Under the pieces are notes generated by a model. That model was not told where the DNA came from, made no database searches, and saw nothing but the letters and a program-made list of their open reading frames with translations. DNA of 58,603 bases from assembly GCF_014652235.1 (NCBI RefSeq), contig NZ_BMYK01000012.1, positions 1 to 58,603 on the forward strand, written 5' to 3'. Made by a program: the position numbers and the translations under genes. The stretch comes from Pseudorhodoferax aquiterrae. GTDB lineage: Bacteria > Pseudomonadota > Gammaproteobacteria > Burkholderiales > Burkholderiaceae_C. This document shows, one piece after another, positions 27,428 to 38,200 of the stretch. Within the stretch, counting starts at the first letter, position 1. Each line of letters begins with the position of its first letter.

Positions 27428-28321
27428 ATGCTCCAACTCCTCATCGACACCTTGCTGCGCGCGTCCGACCTGGCCCTGGTCGCGCTCGGCCTGTCCACCG
27501 TCTACGGACTGGTGAAGTTCCCCAACATCGCCCATGTGCAGATCGCCATGGTCGGTGCCTACGCCGCCTTCGCGCTGCACGCCGCGGCGCTGCCGCTGCC
27601 GCTGGCCATCGCGCTGGCCAGCGTGGCCACCGGCGCGCTCGCGCTGGCGCTGCACGTGGCCGTGTTCCAGCGCCTGCTGCGCGGCGGCCCGGCCATCGCC
27701 ATGATCGGTTCGCTGGCCGTGGCCATGCTGATCGTGGCCGGCGTGCAGGGCTTCGCGGGCTCCTTCCCGCGCATGTTCAACCTGCCGCTGGCCCAGCCCA
27801 TCGTGCTCGGCACGGCGCGCATCTCGCAGACCCAGCTGTGGGCCATGTCGGTCACGGGGGTGCTGCTGGCGCTGTTCGCGCTGCTGCTGTTCGCCACGCG
27901 GGCCGGCCGCGCACTGCGGGCCATGGCCTCCAACGCGCCGCTGGCCGCCGCCTCGGGCCTGCAGGCGGGCCGGCTCACGCTGGGCGTGAGCTTCGGCAGC
28001 GGCGCGCTGGCCGGCCTGGGGGGCAGCCTGCTGGCGCTGTCCACCGGCGCCCACGTGCAGCTGGGCAACGACCTCCTGCTGCCGGTGTTCGCCGCCGCCA
28101 TCCTGGGCGGGCTGGGCAACCCGCTGGGCGCCGTGGCCGGCGCCGTGCTGATCGCGCTGGCCGAGACGCTGTTCACCAACCTGAACTTCGGCTGGGCGGT
28201 CGGCCGGGAGCTCGCCTTCCTGCCGGTGGCCTACATCGGTGCCGCCTCGTTCCTGATCCTGCTGCTGGCCCTGCTGTTCAAGCCCTACGGCCTGTTCGAC
28301 CGTGAGGTGCGCCGTGTTTGA
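27428..28321 (+). CDS. Liv-type ABC transporter permease (LivH family)
   Basis: The 297-residue membrane protein has about eight hydrophobic helices and the LivH pattern STVYGLVKFPNIAHVQ at the N-terminus, with AAILGGLGNPLGAVAGA near the C-terminus. It would pair with the LivM-type protein encoded 8 bp into its own 3' end. It belongs to the transporter between putA and proC, so it probably imports proline or related amino acids. Confidence 0.9.
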   Translation: MLQLLIDTLLRASDLALVALGLSTVYGLVKFPNIAHVQIAMVGAYAAFALHAAALPLPLAIALASVATGALALALHVAVFQRLLRGGPAIAMIGSLAVAMLIVAGVQGFAGSFPRMFNLPLAQPIVLGTARISQTQLWAMSVTGVLLALFALLLFATRAGRALRAMASNAPLAAASGLQAGRLTLGVSFGSGALAGLGGSLLALSTGAHVQLGNDLLLPVFAAAILGGLGNPLGAVAGAVLIALAETLFTNLNFGWAVGRELAFLPVAYIGAASFLILLLALLFKPYGLFDREVRRV

Positions 28322-29197
28322 TTTCCTGCTGTCTTCCCTGACCTTCGCCGGCATCTACGCGCTGATGGCGCTGGGCCTGAACCTGCAGGCCGGCTACGCC
28401 GGATTGCTGAACTTCGGCAACATCGCCTTCGCCGGCCTGGGTGCCTACGCCACCGGCATCGTGGTGCAGGCCGGCGGCCCGGCCTGGGCCGGCGCGGCCA
28501 CCGGCATCGCGCTGGCCATGGCGCTGGGCTGGTGCATCGCGCGGCTCGGGCGCCAGCTCGGCTCGGACTACTGGGGCATCGCCACGCTGGCCATCGCCGA
28601 GATCCTGCGCACCGTGGCCACCAACGAGGGCTGGCTCACGGGCGGGGCCAATGGCATCACGTCCATCCCCTCGCTGTTCGAAGGCCTGGCACGGCCCTGG
28701 AACGCGGTGGCCTTCCTGGCCTTCGTGCTGGGCCTGGTGGCGCTGGCCGCCTGGGGCTGCAGCCGGCTGGGCAGCGGCCGTTTCGGCCGCGCGCTGCGGC
28801 TCATGCGCGAGGAACCCAAGCTCGCGGCCTGCATGGGCTACGACCTGCAGTCGCTCAAGTCGCGCGCCGTCATGGGCGGCGCCGCGCTGACGGCCATCGC
28901 GGGCTCGCTCTACGCCCACTACATGAGCTTCGCCGGGCCCGACTACATGCTGGCGGCCGAGACCTTCCTGCTCTGGACCATGGTCATGATCGGCGGCCTG
29001 GGCAACATTGCCGGCGTGCTGGTCGGCGTGCTGGTGGTGCAGGCGGCGCACACGCTGGTGCCGTTCGCCAAGGACCATTTCCAGTTCAGCTCGGACACGG
29101 CCGGCGCCATGCGCATCGGCCTGATCGGCCTGATCCTGCTGGCCTGCCTGCTGTGGCGCAGCGAGGGCCTGGTGCCCGAAAAACTCCGGAAGATCCC

Positions 29198-29201
<4 letters not shown>
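28314..29201 (+). CDS. Liv-type ABC transporter permease (LivM family)
   Basis: The 295-residue membrane protein has the LivM signature LGLNLQAGYAGLLNFGNIAFAGLGAYA (in part), then LTGGANGITSIPSLF and MIGGLGNIAGVLVG. I prefer the GTG at 28314, six bases after GAGG and overlapping the livH end; a GTG at 28302 is the alternative. Its stop overlaps the start of the ATPase gene by ATGA, indicating translational coupling. Confidence 0.9.
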
Positions 29202-29991
<790 letters not shown>

Positions 29992-29995
<4 letters not shown>

Positions 29996-30711
29996 TCGAG
30001 GTGCGCGACGTGGTGGCCGGCTACAGCCGGGAGGTGGACATCTTGAAGGGCATCGCCCTGGATGCGCGCGAGCGCGAGATCGTGACGCTGCTGGGCCCCA
30101 ACGGCTGCGGCAAGTCCACGCTGCTCAAGACCATCGCCGGCTTCCTGCTGCCGCGCCAGGGCAGCATCCGGCTCGAGGGCGCGGAAGTGGCGCAGCGCAC
30201 GGCCCCGGACAAGGTGCGCCATCTGGGCGTGGGCTTCGTGCCGCAGACCGAGAACGTGTTCAGCGTGCTCTCGGTGCGCGAGAACCTGCAGGTCGGCGGG
30301 CATTACCTGCCGCGCGACAAGGTCGCCGCGCGCATGGACGAGCTCTGCACGCTCTACCCCGTGCTGGGCCGCAAGCTCAAGTCGCCGGCCGCGGCGCTGT
30401 CGGGCGGCGAACGCCAGATCCTGGCGCTGGCGCGCGCGCTGATGCCGCGCCCGCGCATGCTGCTGCTGGACGAGCCCTCGGCCGGCCTGTCGCCCAAGGT
30501 GCTGCACGAGGTCTTCGACGCCATCGTGCGCGTGCGCGAGCAGGAGGGCGTGACGGTGCTCATGGTCGAGCAGAACGCGATGGAGGCGCTGCGCATCTCC
30601 GACAGGGCCTACGTGCTGTCCATGGGGCAGGTGGCGCTGGAAGGCCGCGCCGCGGAGCTGCTGCGCGACCCGCAGATGCGCGCGCTGTACCTGGGCGGGC
30701 GGACGCAATGA
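29992..30711 (+). CDS. Liv-type ABC transporter ATPase (LivF family)
   Basis: The 239-residue ATPase has Walker A GPNGCGKST, signature LSGGERQ, Walker B LLLDEPSAGLSP and the LivF-type MVEQNAMEAL switch region. It starts within the end of the livG-type gene and its own end overlaps the proC start (ATGA), tying amino acid uptake to proC expression. Confidence 0.92.
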
Positions 30712-31538
30712 TGCAGGCGCACGAACGCATCGGCTTCGTCGGCGGCGGCAACATGGCCAGTGCCATCCTGGGCGGCCTGCTGCGCGGCGGCATGGACCCC
30801 GCGGCGGTCACGGTGGTGGAACCCCATGCGCCGGCGCGCGCACAGCTGCGCGCAACGCTCGGCGTGCAGGCGGATGCGCTGCCGGTGCCGGCGCTGGCCG
30901 GGTGCGCGGTGGTGGTCTGGGCCGTCAAGCCGCAGCAGCTGCAAGCCGCGGCGCAGGCCTGCGCGGGCCGCGTGGCGGGCGCGCTGCAGCTCAGCATCGC
31001 GGCCGGCATCCCCTGCGCGGCCGTGGCGCGCTGGACCGGCGCGCAGCGCGTGGTGCGCGCCATGCCCAACACGCCGGCCCTGGTGGGCCAGGGCATGACC
31101 GGGCTGTACGCCGATGCAGCGGTCGGTGCGGACGACCGCGCCCGCGTGGCGCGCCTGCTGGCGCCCACGGGCGCGCTGCTGTGGGTGCCGCGCGAGGCCG
31201 ACCTGGACGCCGTGACCGCGCTGTCGGGCTCGGGCCCGGCCTACGTGTTCTACCTGATGGAGGCGCTGGTGCAGGCCGGTGCGCAGATGGGGCTGGCGCC
31301 GGCCGACGCACTGCAGCTCGTGGGCCGCACCTTCGCAGGCGCGGCGGCCATGGCGCTGGACAGCCCGGAGCCGCTGGCACGGCTGCGCGAGCGGGTCACC
31401 TCGCCGGGCGGCACCACCTTCGCGGCGCTGGAGCACCTGGCACAGGCCGGCGTGGCGCAGCAGCTCGGCGCCGCGGCGCTGCGCGCGCGCCAGCGTGCCG
31501 AGACGCTGTCGCGCGAGCTCGTGGACAGCCCCACCTGA
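30708..31538 (+). CDS. proC: pyrroline-5-carboxylate reductase
   Basis: The 276-residue enzyme has the N-terminal Rossmann motif IGFVGGGNMASAILGGLL, the VVRAMPNTPALVGQGMTG region and the C-terminal dimerisation helices with ALSGSGPAYVFYLMEAL (in part) and RERVTSPGGTT. It reduces P5C to proline with NAD(P)H, the last step of proline synthesis. It is translationally coupled to a transporter operon headed by putA, which runs the opposite reaction. A hydroxyproline- or ornithine-related imino acid is a possible alternative substrate. This copy may not be the only proC in the genome. Confidence 0.92.
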   Translation: MMQAHERIGFVGGGNMASAILGGLLRGGMDPAAVTVVEPHAPARAQLRATLGVQADALPVPALAGCAVVVWAVKPQQLQAAAQACAGRVAGALQLSIAAGIPCAAVARWTGAQRVVRAMPNTPALVGQGMTGLYADAAVGADDRARVARLLAPTGALLWVPREADLDAVTALSGSGPAYVFYLMEALVQAGAQMGLAPADALQLVGRTFAGAAAMALDSPEPLARLRERVTSPGGTTFAALEHLAQAGVAQQLGAAALRARQRAETLSRELVDSPT

Positions 31539-31616
31539 AGCAGGCGCGGAGATGGCGCGCGCCATCCAGGGCGCGGCGCTGCCAGGGGCCACGCGCAAGG
31601 CCATGGCCATCGCGCG

Positions 31617-32564
31617 TCAATGCTGCCGCGGCACCGGGGGCCGCGTGGGCGTGGATGCGCGGCCCGCGCGCTGGAACGTCGTGACGCAAAAGCCCAGCAG
31701 AATGAGCAGGAAGCCCGCGACGTGGAACGCGCGCACGGGCTCCCCGAGCGCGGCGAAGGCCAGCAGCGCGGTGAACAGCGCGACGAGGTGGAACGAGACA
31801 CCCGTCACCGTCGCGCCCAGCGTGGCGACGCAGCGGCCCCAGAGAATGAACGCGAACAGCGATGCGAAAACGCCGATGTAGAGCACGGCACCGAGCGACG
31901 CCGGGTCCGTCGGGATGCGCGCGCCGCGCGCGAGTTCGACGGCCCAGAAGGGCGCCAGCACCAGCAGGCCCGCGGCGATGGTGGCCGCCAGGAACACCAG
32001 CGGGCTGATGCTGGCGGGCTTGCGCCGCAGCAGCACGGAGTAGACGGCGTAGTTGGCGACCGCCACCAGCACCAGCCATTCGCCTCCATCGAATCGCAGC
32101 GCGGCAAAGCTCGCCATGTCGCCGCGGGCGGCGATCCAGGCGATTCCCACGAACGAGATGGCGATGCCGAGCAGCGCCTTCCAGGTGATGCGCTCGGCGC
32201 CCAGCAGCACCGCAGCCAGCGGCACCATGAGCGGCAAGGTCGAATTGAGGAACGCGACGCTGGCAGCCGGCACGGTCTGCAGCGCAAGGTAGCCGAGGGC
32301 GTTGTAGCCGGCGATCCCGAAGGCCCCGCAGGCCAGCACCAGGGCCCAGTGCTGCGCCAGCAGCCCACGTTCACGCAAGGCAGGCCGCCAGACGAACGGT
32401 GCCAGCACCACCAGTGCGACGACCCAGCGGCCGACCGCCAGGGACACCGGTGGGAACACGGGCCCGAGCGCACGCCCCAGCACGAGGTTGCCGGCCCAGA
32501 AGACGGGCGGGAGCCACAGGAGCCAGACCGGCCGCGCCCACAGCGCGAGCAACGCGGCGCGCAT
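31617..32564 (-). CDS. EamA/DMT-family transporter
   Basis: The 315-residue protein has ten predicted membrane helices in two EamA repeats, with FWAGNLVLGRALGPVFPP in TM1 and the LPLMVPLAAVLLGAERIT hallmark (residues about 115) at the end of the first repeat. Such RhaT/YdcZ-like drug/metabolite transporters usually export amino acids or small metabolites. I chose the ATG at 32564 (MRAALLALWARP). It converges with proC across 78 bp. It lies 128 bp behind the AraC gene on the same strand, which may regulate it. Confidence 0.87.
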   Translation of the reverse strand: MRAALLALWARPVWLLWLPPVFWAGNLVLGRALGPVFPPVSLAVGRWVVALVVLAPFVWRPALRERGLLAQHWALVLACGAFGIAGYNALGYLALQTVPAASVAFLNSTLPLMVPLAAVLLGAERITWKALLGIAISFVGIAWIAARGDMASFAALRFDGGEWLVLVAVANYAVYSVLLRRKPASISPLVFLAATIAAGLLVLAPFWAVELARGARIPTDPASLGAVLYIGVFASLFAFILWGRCVATLGATVTGVSFHLVALFTALLAFAALGEPVRAFHVAGFLLILLGFCVTTFQRAGRASTPTRPPVPRQH

Positions 32565-32692
32565 CACAGGCCCGGCCGTGCGCCGCGGGACCGGATCCCG
32601 CAAATCGGCGCACCGGGTGTCAGGAGTTCGAAAGGTCGCGTCATGGCATGCCTTGCTGGAGGGCCCCCAGCATGGCAGGACGGCGCGCCTTG

Positions 32693-33556
32693 CTATTGGT
32701 CGGAATTGAGAGCGGCGCGGCCCCGGCGCGGGTGCGCGTCGACGTATTGGAGCGGCGTCATGCCGAAGCTGCGCTTGAAGTGCTTGTTCAAGGCGCTTTG
32801 GTCGTAGAAGCCGCAGGCGAGCGCGGCCTCGACCACGCACTGGCCCGCCTGCAATCGGCGCAGCGCGGCCCGCAGGCGCCACTGTGTCAGGTAGGCATGT
32901 GGCGTCAGGCCGAACCTCCGCCTGAAAGCGACGATCAACTGGAATGGTGTCAGCCCTGCGGCCCTGCCCATGTCCTCCAGCGTCAGACTGTCCGCATAGC
33001 GCTCACGCAGCAGTTCCAGGGCCGGCGCCAGCGCGGCTGCGTCACCGGGCGCACCGGGAATGCGTGGCGCCGCCTGCCCATGCCTGCACAGCAGGTCGCC
33101 GAAAGCGCGCACGAGCACTTCGCGCTGGAACAGCGCATCGTGTGGCGCTCCGTCCAGCGCGCGGTGGAGCGCCATGAAGCGCGTGACGAGGTCCTGGTCC
33201 GGCACGAGGTTGGACGTGAAGTAGCCGGGCCGGTCGGCGCCAAGCGCGCCCAGCAGGTCCTCGATGGCCGGCCGGGCCAGGTAGAACGCGCGGTAGCGCC
33301 AGCGCGGGCTGCCGCCCATCCGCCCCGAATGCGGCTCCGAGGGGTTGAAGACCAGCAGGGCCCGGGGATGGGCGATGTGCGCGCGGCCACGGCTCTTGAA
33401 CTCCGAACCGCCGACTTCCGTCACCGCGACGACCAGCGAATCGTGCACATGGGGCGCGTAGTCGTGCGTCGTGAAATCGGCCTGCAGCAGGTCCATGGCG
33501 GGCAGGCCAGGCGCATGCCAGTAGCGCGAGGTGTTGCGGGGATCCAGGCGCGCCAC
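32693..33556 (-). CDS. AraC-family regulator (AraC-binding cupin)
   Basis: The 287-residue protein has an N-terminal cupin sensor (HDYAPHVHDSLVVAV, NPSEPHSGRMG) and a C-terminal AraC DNA-binding domain with two helix-turn-helix motifs (LTLEDMGRAAGLTPFQL and VVEAALACGFYDQSALNKHF). Regulators of this architecture often control a neighbouring LysE/EamA exporter, and the EamA gene lies immediately downstream. It starts at GTG, seven bases after AAGGAG. It is 51 bp behind the last gene of the Liv operon on the same strand. Confidence 0.88.
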   Translation of the reverse strand: MARLDPRNTSRYWHAPGLPAMDLLQADFTTHDYAPHVHDSLVVAVTEVGGSEFKSRGRAHIAHPRALLVFNPSEPHSGRMGGSPRWRYRAFYLARPAIEDLLGALGADRPGYFTSNLVPDQDLVTRFMALHRALDGAPHDALFQREVLVRAFGDLLCRHGQAAPRIPGAPGDAAALAPALELLRERYADSLTLEDMGRAAGLTPFQLIVAFRRRFGLTPHAYLTQWRLRAALRRLQAGQCVVEAALACGFYDQSALNKHFKRSFGMTPLQYVDAHPRRGRAALNSDQ

Positions 33557-33607
33557 CGGCAGCTCCTTCCATCGCAGCAGGGGGCGCTGCAGCGCGGATG
33601 GTAGCGC

Positions 33608-34312
33608 TCACCCCCCCAGGTAGGCCGCCCGCACGCCTTCGTCGGCCAGCATCTCGGCACCCGTGCCCTGGCGCACGATGCGCCCGTTGGTCAGCAGGTA
33701 GGCGCGGTCGCACATCTGCAGCGCGGCATAGGCGTTCTGCTCGACCATGAGCACGGTCGTGCCCTCGCGCCGGACCTCCTGCACGAGTTCGAAGATCATC
33801 TCGACGAAGTTGGGCGCCAGGCCCAGCGAGGGCTCGTCGAACATCACCAGGCGCGGGCGCGACATCAGCGCGCGCGCGATGGCCAGCATCTGCTGCTCGC
33901 CGCCGGACAGCGTGCCGGCGGCCTGGCCGGCGCGTTCGCGCAGGCGCGGGAACTTGTCGAACAGGCGCTCCATGTCCTGGCGCATGCGCTGGCGGTCGCT
34001 GCGGCGGTAGCCGCCCATCTCCAGGTTCTCGCGCACGGTGAGCTGCGGGAACACGCGCCGGCCCTCGGGGCAGTGCGCGATGCCGCGGTCGATGATCTGC
34101 GCCGGCAGGGCCCCGGAAATCCTGTAGCCGTCGAAGTGGATGCTGCCGGTCGTGAGCGGTTCCAGCCCGCTGATGGCGCGCAGCGTGGTCGACTTGCCGG
34201 CGCCGTTGGCGCCGATCAGCACCACGAGTTCACCCTCGTGCACTTCCAGTGTGATGCGGTCCACACCCAGGGTGGCGCCGTAGCGCACGGACACCTGTTC
34301 AAGCTTGAGCAT
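33608..34312 (-). CDS. Liv-type ABC transporter ATPase (LivF family), catabolic operon
   Basis: The 234-residue ATPase has Walker A GANGAGKST, signature LSGGEQQ, Walker B VMFDEPSLGLAP and MVEQNAYAAL. It is the last gene of the long minus-strand unit that starts with the SDR gene at 44338. Its start overlaps the LivG-type gene by 14 bp. With the other four transporter genes it probably imports the substrate of the molybdenum hydroxylase. Confidence 0.92.
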   Translation of the reverse strand: MLKLEQVSVRYGATLGVDRITLEVHEGELVVLIGANGAGKSTTLRAISGLEPLTTGSIHFDGYRISGALPAQIIDRGIAHCPEGRRVFPQLTVRENLEMGGYRRSDRQRMRQDMERLFDKFPRLRERAGQAAGTLSGGEQQMLAIARALMSRPRLVMFDEPSLGLAPNFVEMIFELVQEVRREGTTVLMVEQNAYAALQMCDRAYLLTNGRIVRQGTGAEMLADEGVRAAYLGG

Positions 34313-35078
34313 GCTGCAGCCCCGATCCGAGGTAGGCGCGAATGACTTCCGGGTCCTGCTGGATGGCCTTGGGGCCGCCCGTGGCGATGCGCTTGCCGTG
34401 GTTGAGCACGACGATGTGGTCGGAGATCGACATCACCATGTGCATGTCGTGCTCCACCAGCAGCACGGTGACGCCGCTGTCGCGGATGCGGCGCACCATC
34501 TCCTTGAAGGCGTCGGTCTCCGACGGGTTCAGGCCCGCGGCCGGCTCGTCCAGCAGCAGCACGCGCGGCTGCGCGGCCAGTGCCAGGCCCACGCCCAGCA
34601 GGCGCTGCTCGCCGTACGACAGGCTGCTGGCCAGCTCGTCGGCGCGCGACTGCAGGCCCAGGAAGCCGAGCATGGCGTGGGCCTGGGCGCGCAGCTCTTC
34701 TTCCTCGCGGCGAAAGCCCGTGCCGCGCAACAGCGCCTGCAGCACGCCGCTGCGGCCGCGCAGGTGCAGGCCCGTGAGCAGGTTGTCGAACACCGTGCAG
34801 CCCGCGAACACGCTGGTGCGCTGGAAGCTGCGCACCAGGCCGCGCTGGGCGATGCGGTCGGGCGACAGGCCCGTCACGTCCTCGCCGAACAGGAACACGC
34901 GGCCCGCGGTCGGGCGCATGTAGCCCGAGATCGCGTTGAAGGTGGTGGTCTTGCCGGCACCGTTGGGGCCGATCAGGCTCACGATCTGGCCCGCTTCGAC
35001 GGCAAAGCCCAGCTGGTCGACGGCGCGCAGGCCGGCGATCTGGATCGTGAGGTCTTCCAGGCGCAGGACTTCGCTCAT
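34299..35078 (-). CDS. Liv-type ABC transporter ATPase (LivG family), catabolic operon
   Basis: The 259-residue ATPase has Walker A GPNGAGKTT, RSFQRTSVF after the Q loop, LSYGEQR as a slightly altered signature, Walker B LLLDEPAAGLNP and LVEHDMHMVM. The long inter-motif insert is characteristic of LivG. It overlaps the LivM-type gene upstream by 4 bp. Confidence 0.92.
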   Translation of the reverse strand: MSEVLRLEDLTIQIAGLRAVDQLGFAVEAGQIVSLIGPNGAGKTTTFNAISGYMRPTAGRVFLFGEDVTGLSPDRIAQRGLVRSFQRTSVFAGCTVFDNLLTGLHLRGRSGVLQALLRGTGFRREEEELRAQAHAMLGFLGLQSRADELASSLSYGEQRLLGVGLALAAQPRVLLLDEPAAGLNPSETDAFKEMVRRIRDSGVTVLLVEHDMHMVMSISDHIVVLNHGKRIATGGPKAIQQDPEVIRAYLGSGLQHAQA

Positions 35079-36115
35079 GCAGCTTCTCCAGCCACCGTGG
35101 CGCGCGGCGCAGCCGCTTCGGCCGCAGGCTTCCTGCGGAACAGGCCGGACAGCGCCGGCACGATGCCGCGCGGCATGAAGACCAGGATCAGGACCATGAG
35201 CGCGCCGTACAGCATCCACTGCACCTCGGGCTTGAGCGTGCCGCGCAGCAGCTCGGGCAGCAGGCCGAACAGCAGCCCGCCCACCACCGGCCCGGCCAGC
35301 GTGCCCTTGCCGCCGACGATGACCATGATGACCATGGTGATCGTGAACATGAACATGAAGACGTCGGGGTCGATGATGCGCACCGTGTGCGCGTAGAGCC
35401 CGCCCGCGGCGCCCGCGATGGCGGCGGCGCCGACGGCTGCGATGCGCAGGTAGTGCGTGACGGGCACGCCGATCGAGCGCGCCAGCGTCTCGTTCTCGCG
35501 CAGCGCGACCATGGCGCGGCCCGTGCGGCTGTGCACCAGGCCCGCGACGACCAGCCAGGCCAGCACGGCCACGGCCAGCACCAGCCAGTAGGTCTGGGCC
35601 TTGGTCACGAGATCGACCACGCCGGAAGGCAGCCACAGCGTGAGCGGCGGGATGTTGTTGAGCGCCATCGGCCCCTCGGTCAGGTCGACCCAGTTGGTGG
35701 CCACCATGCGCATGACCTGGGCGAAGCTGATGGTCACGATCACGAAGTAGGCGCCGCGCACGCGGAAGGCCAGCTTGCCGACCAGCCAGCCGAACAGGCC
35801 GGCCACCACGATGCCGCTGCCGAACGCCAGCCATACCGGCTTGGGCGCGACGACGAAGGGCTCGTCCAGGCCCGGCAGCGACACGTCGAAGCCCAGCGAC
35901 AGCAGCGCGCTGGTGTAGGCACCGATGCCGAAGAAGGCCACGTGGCCCAGGCTCAGCTGGCCCGTGTAGCCCAGCAGCAGGTTCAGGCTGATGGCCGCCA
36001 CGATGAAGATGCCGGCCGATGCGACGACCGACAGCACGTAGGGATCGGGCCACCAGAACGGCAGGCCGGCCAGCACCAGCACGCTGGCCGCGAACAAGAC
36101 GACGGAGGGCTTCAT
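35075..36115 (-). CDS. Liv-type ABC transporter permease (LivM family), catabolic operon
   Basis: The 346-residue membrane protein has the LivM core SLNLLLGYTGQLSLGHVAF with FGIGAYTSALL, then LTEGPMALNNIPP and MVIVGGKGTLAGPVVG. Its C-terminus carries an Ala-rich charged tail. The chosen ATG overlaps the stop of the LivH-type gene (4 bp). Confidence 0.92.
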   Translation of the reverse strand: MKPSVVLFAASVLVLAGLPFWWPDPYVLSVVASAGIFIVAAISLNLLLGYTGQLSLGHVAFFGIGAYTSALLSLGFDVSLPGLDEPFVVAPKPVWLAFGSGIVVAGLFGWLVGKLAFRVRGAYFVIVTISFAQVMRMVATNWVDLTEGPMALNNIPPLTLWLPSGVVDLVTKAQTYWLVLAVAVLAWLVVAGLVHSRTGRAMVALRENETLARSIGVPVTHYLRIAAVGAAAIAGAAGGLYAHTVRIIDPDVFMFMFTITMVIMVIVGGKGTLAGPVVGGLLFGLLPELLRGTLKPEVQWMLYGALMVLILVFMPRGIVPALSGLFRRKPAAEAAAPRATVAGEAA

Positions 36116-36984
36116 CCCACACGCTCCTTCATGACGAACAGGCCCTGGGGCCGCAGCAGCATCACGCCCAGGATCACGAGAAAGCCGATCGCGTCGCGGT
36201 AGGCGGTGGAGATGTAGCCGGCGCCGAACTCCTCGATCAGCGCGAGCGCGAAGCCGCCCAGCGCAGCACCGGCCAGGTTGCCGAGACCACCCAGGATCAC
36301 GATGGCGAAGGCCTTCAGGCTCGCCAGGTCGCCCATGGTCGGGTTGACCACGAACACCGGCGCGAGCAGCGCGCCGGCCACGGCCGCCAGGCACGAGCCC
36401 AGCGCGAAGGTCAGCGTGTAGATGCGCGAGACGTTGACGCCGACGATCTTGGCCGCGTCCTTGTCCTGGAAGGTGGCCCGCATCGACAGCCCCAGCCGCG
36501 AGCGTTCGATGAGCAGGTAGAAGGCCACCAGCAGCACCAGCGCCGTGACGAGCACGAACAGCCGGATCGGCGAGACCGAGACCGCGCCCAGCACGATGGG
36601 CTCCTGCGAGAACGGCGAGGGCACGGCCTTGGCCACGCCGCCCCAGGCCAGCAGTTCGGCGTTCTGCAGCACGATCATCACGCCGATCATGATCAGCATG
36701 ACCTCGTCGATGGCCGCCAGGTTGCGCCGGCGCAGCAGCAGCCATTCGATGGCCGCGCCGGCCGCCAGGCCGACCGCGGCGGCCATCAGCACCGCGCCGA
36801 AGTAGTTCAGGCCCAGCAGCGACACGAAGCCGAAGGCCACGTAGGCACCCAGCGTGTACAGCTCGCCGTGCGCCATGTTGACCACCTTCATGATGCCGAA
36901 GATCAGCGTGAGGCCGATGCCCAGCAGCGCGTAGGTGGCCCCCAGCACGAGGCCGTTGAGCAGGTGTTGGAGGAACTGGTCCAC
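36112..36984 (-). CDS. Liv-type ABC transporter permease (LivH family), catabolic operon
   Basis: The 290-residue membrane protein has the LivH pattern GLTLIFGIMKVVNMAHGEL near residue 30 and VVNPTMGDLASLKAFAIV with ILGGLGNLAGA near residue 225. The best start is the GTG at 36984 (VDQFLQHLLNG), 16 bp after the binding-protein gene; the frame upstream of it is a shadow of that gene. Confidence 0.9.
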   Translation of the reverse strand: MDQFLQHLLNGLVLGATYALLGIGLTLIFGIMKVVNMAHGELYTLGAYVAFGFVSLLGLNYFGAVLMAAAVGLAAGAAIEWLLLRRRNLAAIDEVMLIMIGVMIVLQNAELLAWGGVAKAVPSPFSQEPIVLGAVSVSPIRLFVLVTALVLLVAFYLLIERSRLGLSMRATFQDKDAAKIVGVNVSRIYTLTFALGSCLAAVAGALLAPVFVVNPTMGDLASLKAFAIVILGGLGNLAGAALGGFALALIEEFGAGYISTAYRDAIGFLVILGVMLLRPQGLFVMKERVG

Positions 36985-37000
36985 GCCGGTGCCCTGTGCC

Positions 37001-38158
37001 TTACTTGACCGAGACGGTGCCGTCTTTGAGCTCGACGACGTAGATGCTGGGCTCGTTCTGGCCGCTCTCCTTGCCGGCCGGGCCTTCCTTGACGAAGTGC
37101 ACGTCGCCGTTGACCCCCTTGACCTGCACCTTCCACAGTGCATCGCGGATAGCGGCGGGCTCGGCCTTGCCGGCGAGCTTGAGCGCCTCGACGATGGTCA
37201 GGATGCCGTCGAAGCCGCGGAAGCCCTCGGTCTGGCCGGCGAAGTCGAACTTCTTCGCGTCCCAGGCGTCGGCGAACTCCTTGGCGACCGCGGGGTACTG
37301 CGCGCGCGCCACTTCCCAGGGTGCGAAGAACAGCAGGTGCTGGCTGGCGTAGCCCTTCGGGCCCGGCGTCTTGAGCAGCGGCTCGGGGAAGGAGCCGCCC
37401 GTGGTGATGATGCGCTGGGGCAGGCGCTGCTCGCCGGCCTGGCGGATCGCCAGCGTGAGCTGCTCGATGCCCGAGGTGACGATCACGGTGTCCGAACCGG
37501 TGGACTTCAGCGCGGCCAGCTGGGCCGACAGGTCGGTCGCGTCGGGCGCCATGGTCTCGGTGCGGCCCACGGCCACGCCCTTGGCCTCGAACATCTTCTT
37601 GAACTCGGCCGCGGCGCCCAGGCCCCAGTCGTTGTTGACCGACAGGAAGTCGACCTTCTTGATCGCCGGCGTGAAGGTGTCGATCTTCTTGCCGAAGGCG
37701 CTGGCCTCCATGGCCGAGGTCGGGCTGATGCGGAAGATCCAGGGGTTGCCGGCCGTGGTGATCTTGCCGGAGGAGGCCGTCTCCACCACCATGGGCACGC
37801 CGTACTCCATGAGCTTGGGCATCACCGCGAGCGTGAAGGTGGAGCTCCAGGCGCCCATCAGCACCGGCACCTTGTCCTTGAGGATCAGCTTCTCGACCGA
37901 GTTGACGGCCTCGCGCGGGTTGGACTTGTTGTCCTCGATCACGAGCTCGATCGGCTTGCCCAGCACGCCGCCCTTCTTGTTGACGAGTTCGGCGGCGATG
38001 CGTGCGCCGTTGGTCACGTAGGTGCCCGAGGCGGCGACGGGGCCGGTCAGCGGCTGGGTGATGCCGATCTTGATGGTGTCCTGCGCGAGCGCGGGAACGG
38101 CGAGGGCGACCAGGGCCGCGGCGGCCAGCGCGCTGCGCAGGAGATGGGACGGGTTCAT
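37001..38158 (-). CDS. Liv-type substrate-binding protein, catabolic operon
   Basis: The 385-residue periplasmic protein has a signal peptide ending ALA-QD and the type I binding-protein fold (IKIGITQPLTGPVAASG, NKKGGVLGKPIEL, NNDWGLGAAAEFKK). Its closest architecture is that of Liv-like proteins that bind aromatic or heterocyclic acids as well as amino acids. It follows the CoxG-like gene by 42 bp in the same operon, suggesting that it recognises the compound oxidised by the molybdenum hydroxylase. It differs markedly from the binding protein at 26245. Confidence 0.92.
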   Translation of the reverse strand: MNPSHLLRSALAAAALVALAVPALAQDTIKIGITQPLTGPVAASGTYVTNGARIAAELVNKKGGVLGKPIELVIEDNKSNPREAVNSVEKLILKDKVPVLMGAWSSTFTLAVMPKLMEYGVPMVVETASSGKITTAGNPWIFRISPTSAMEASAFGKKIDTFTPAIKKVDFLSVNNDWGLGAAAEFKKMFEAKGVAVGRTETMAPDATDLSAQLAALKSTGSDTVIVTSGIEQLTLAIRQAGEQRLPQRIITTGGSFPEPLLKTPGPKGYASQHLLFFAPWEVARAQYPAVAKEFADAWDAKKFDFAGQTEGFRGFDGILTIVEALKLAGKAEPAAIRDALWKVQVKGVNGDVHFVKEGPAGKESGQNEPSIYVVELKDGTVSVK

Positions 38159-38200
38159 GGCAATGCTTCCTTGGGACGGTGGGGAATTCGGTGCGGGGGA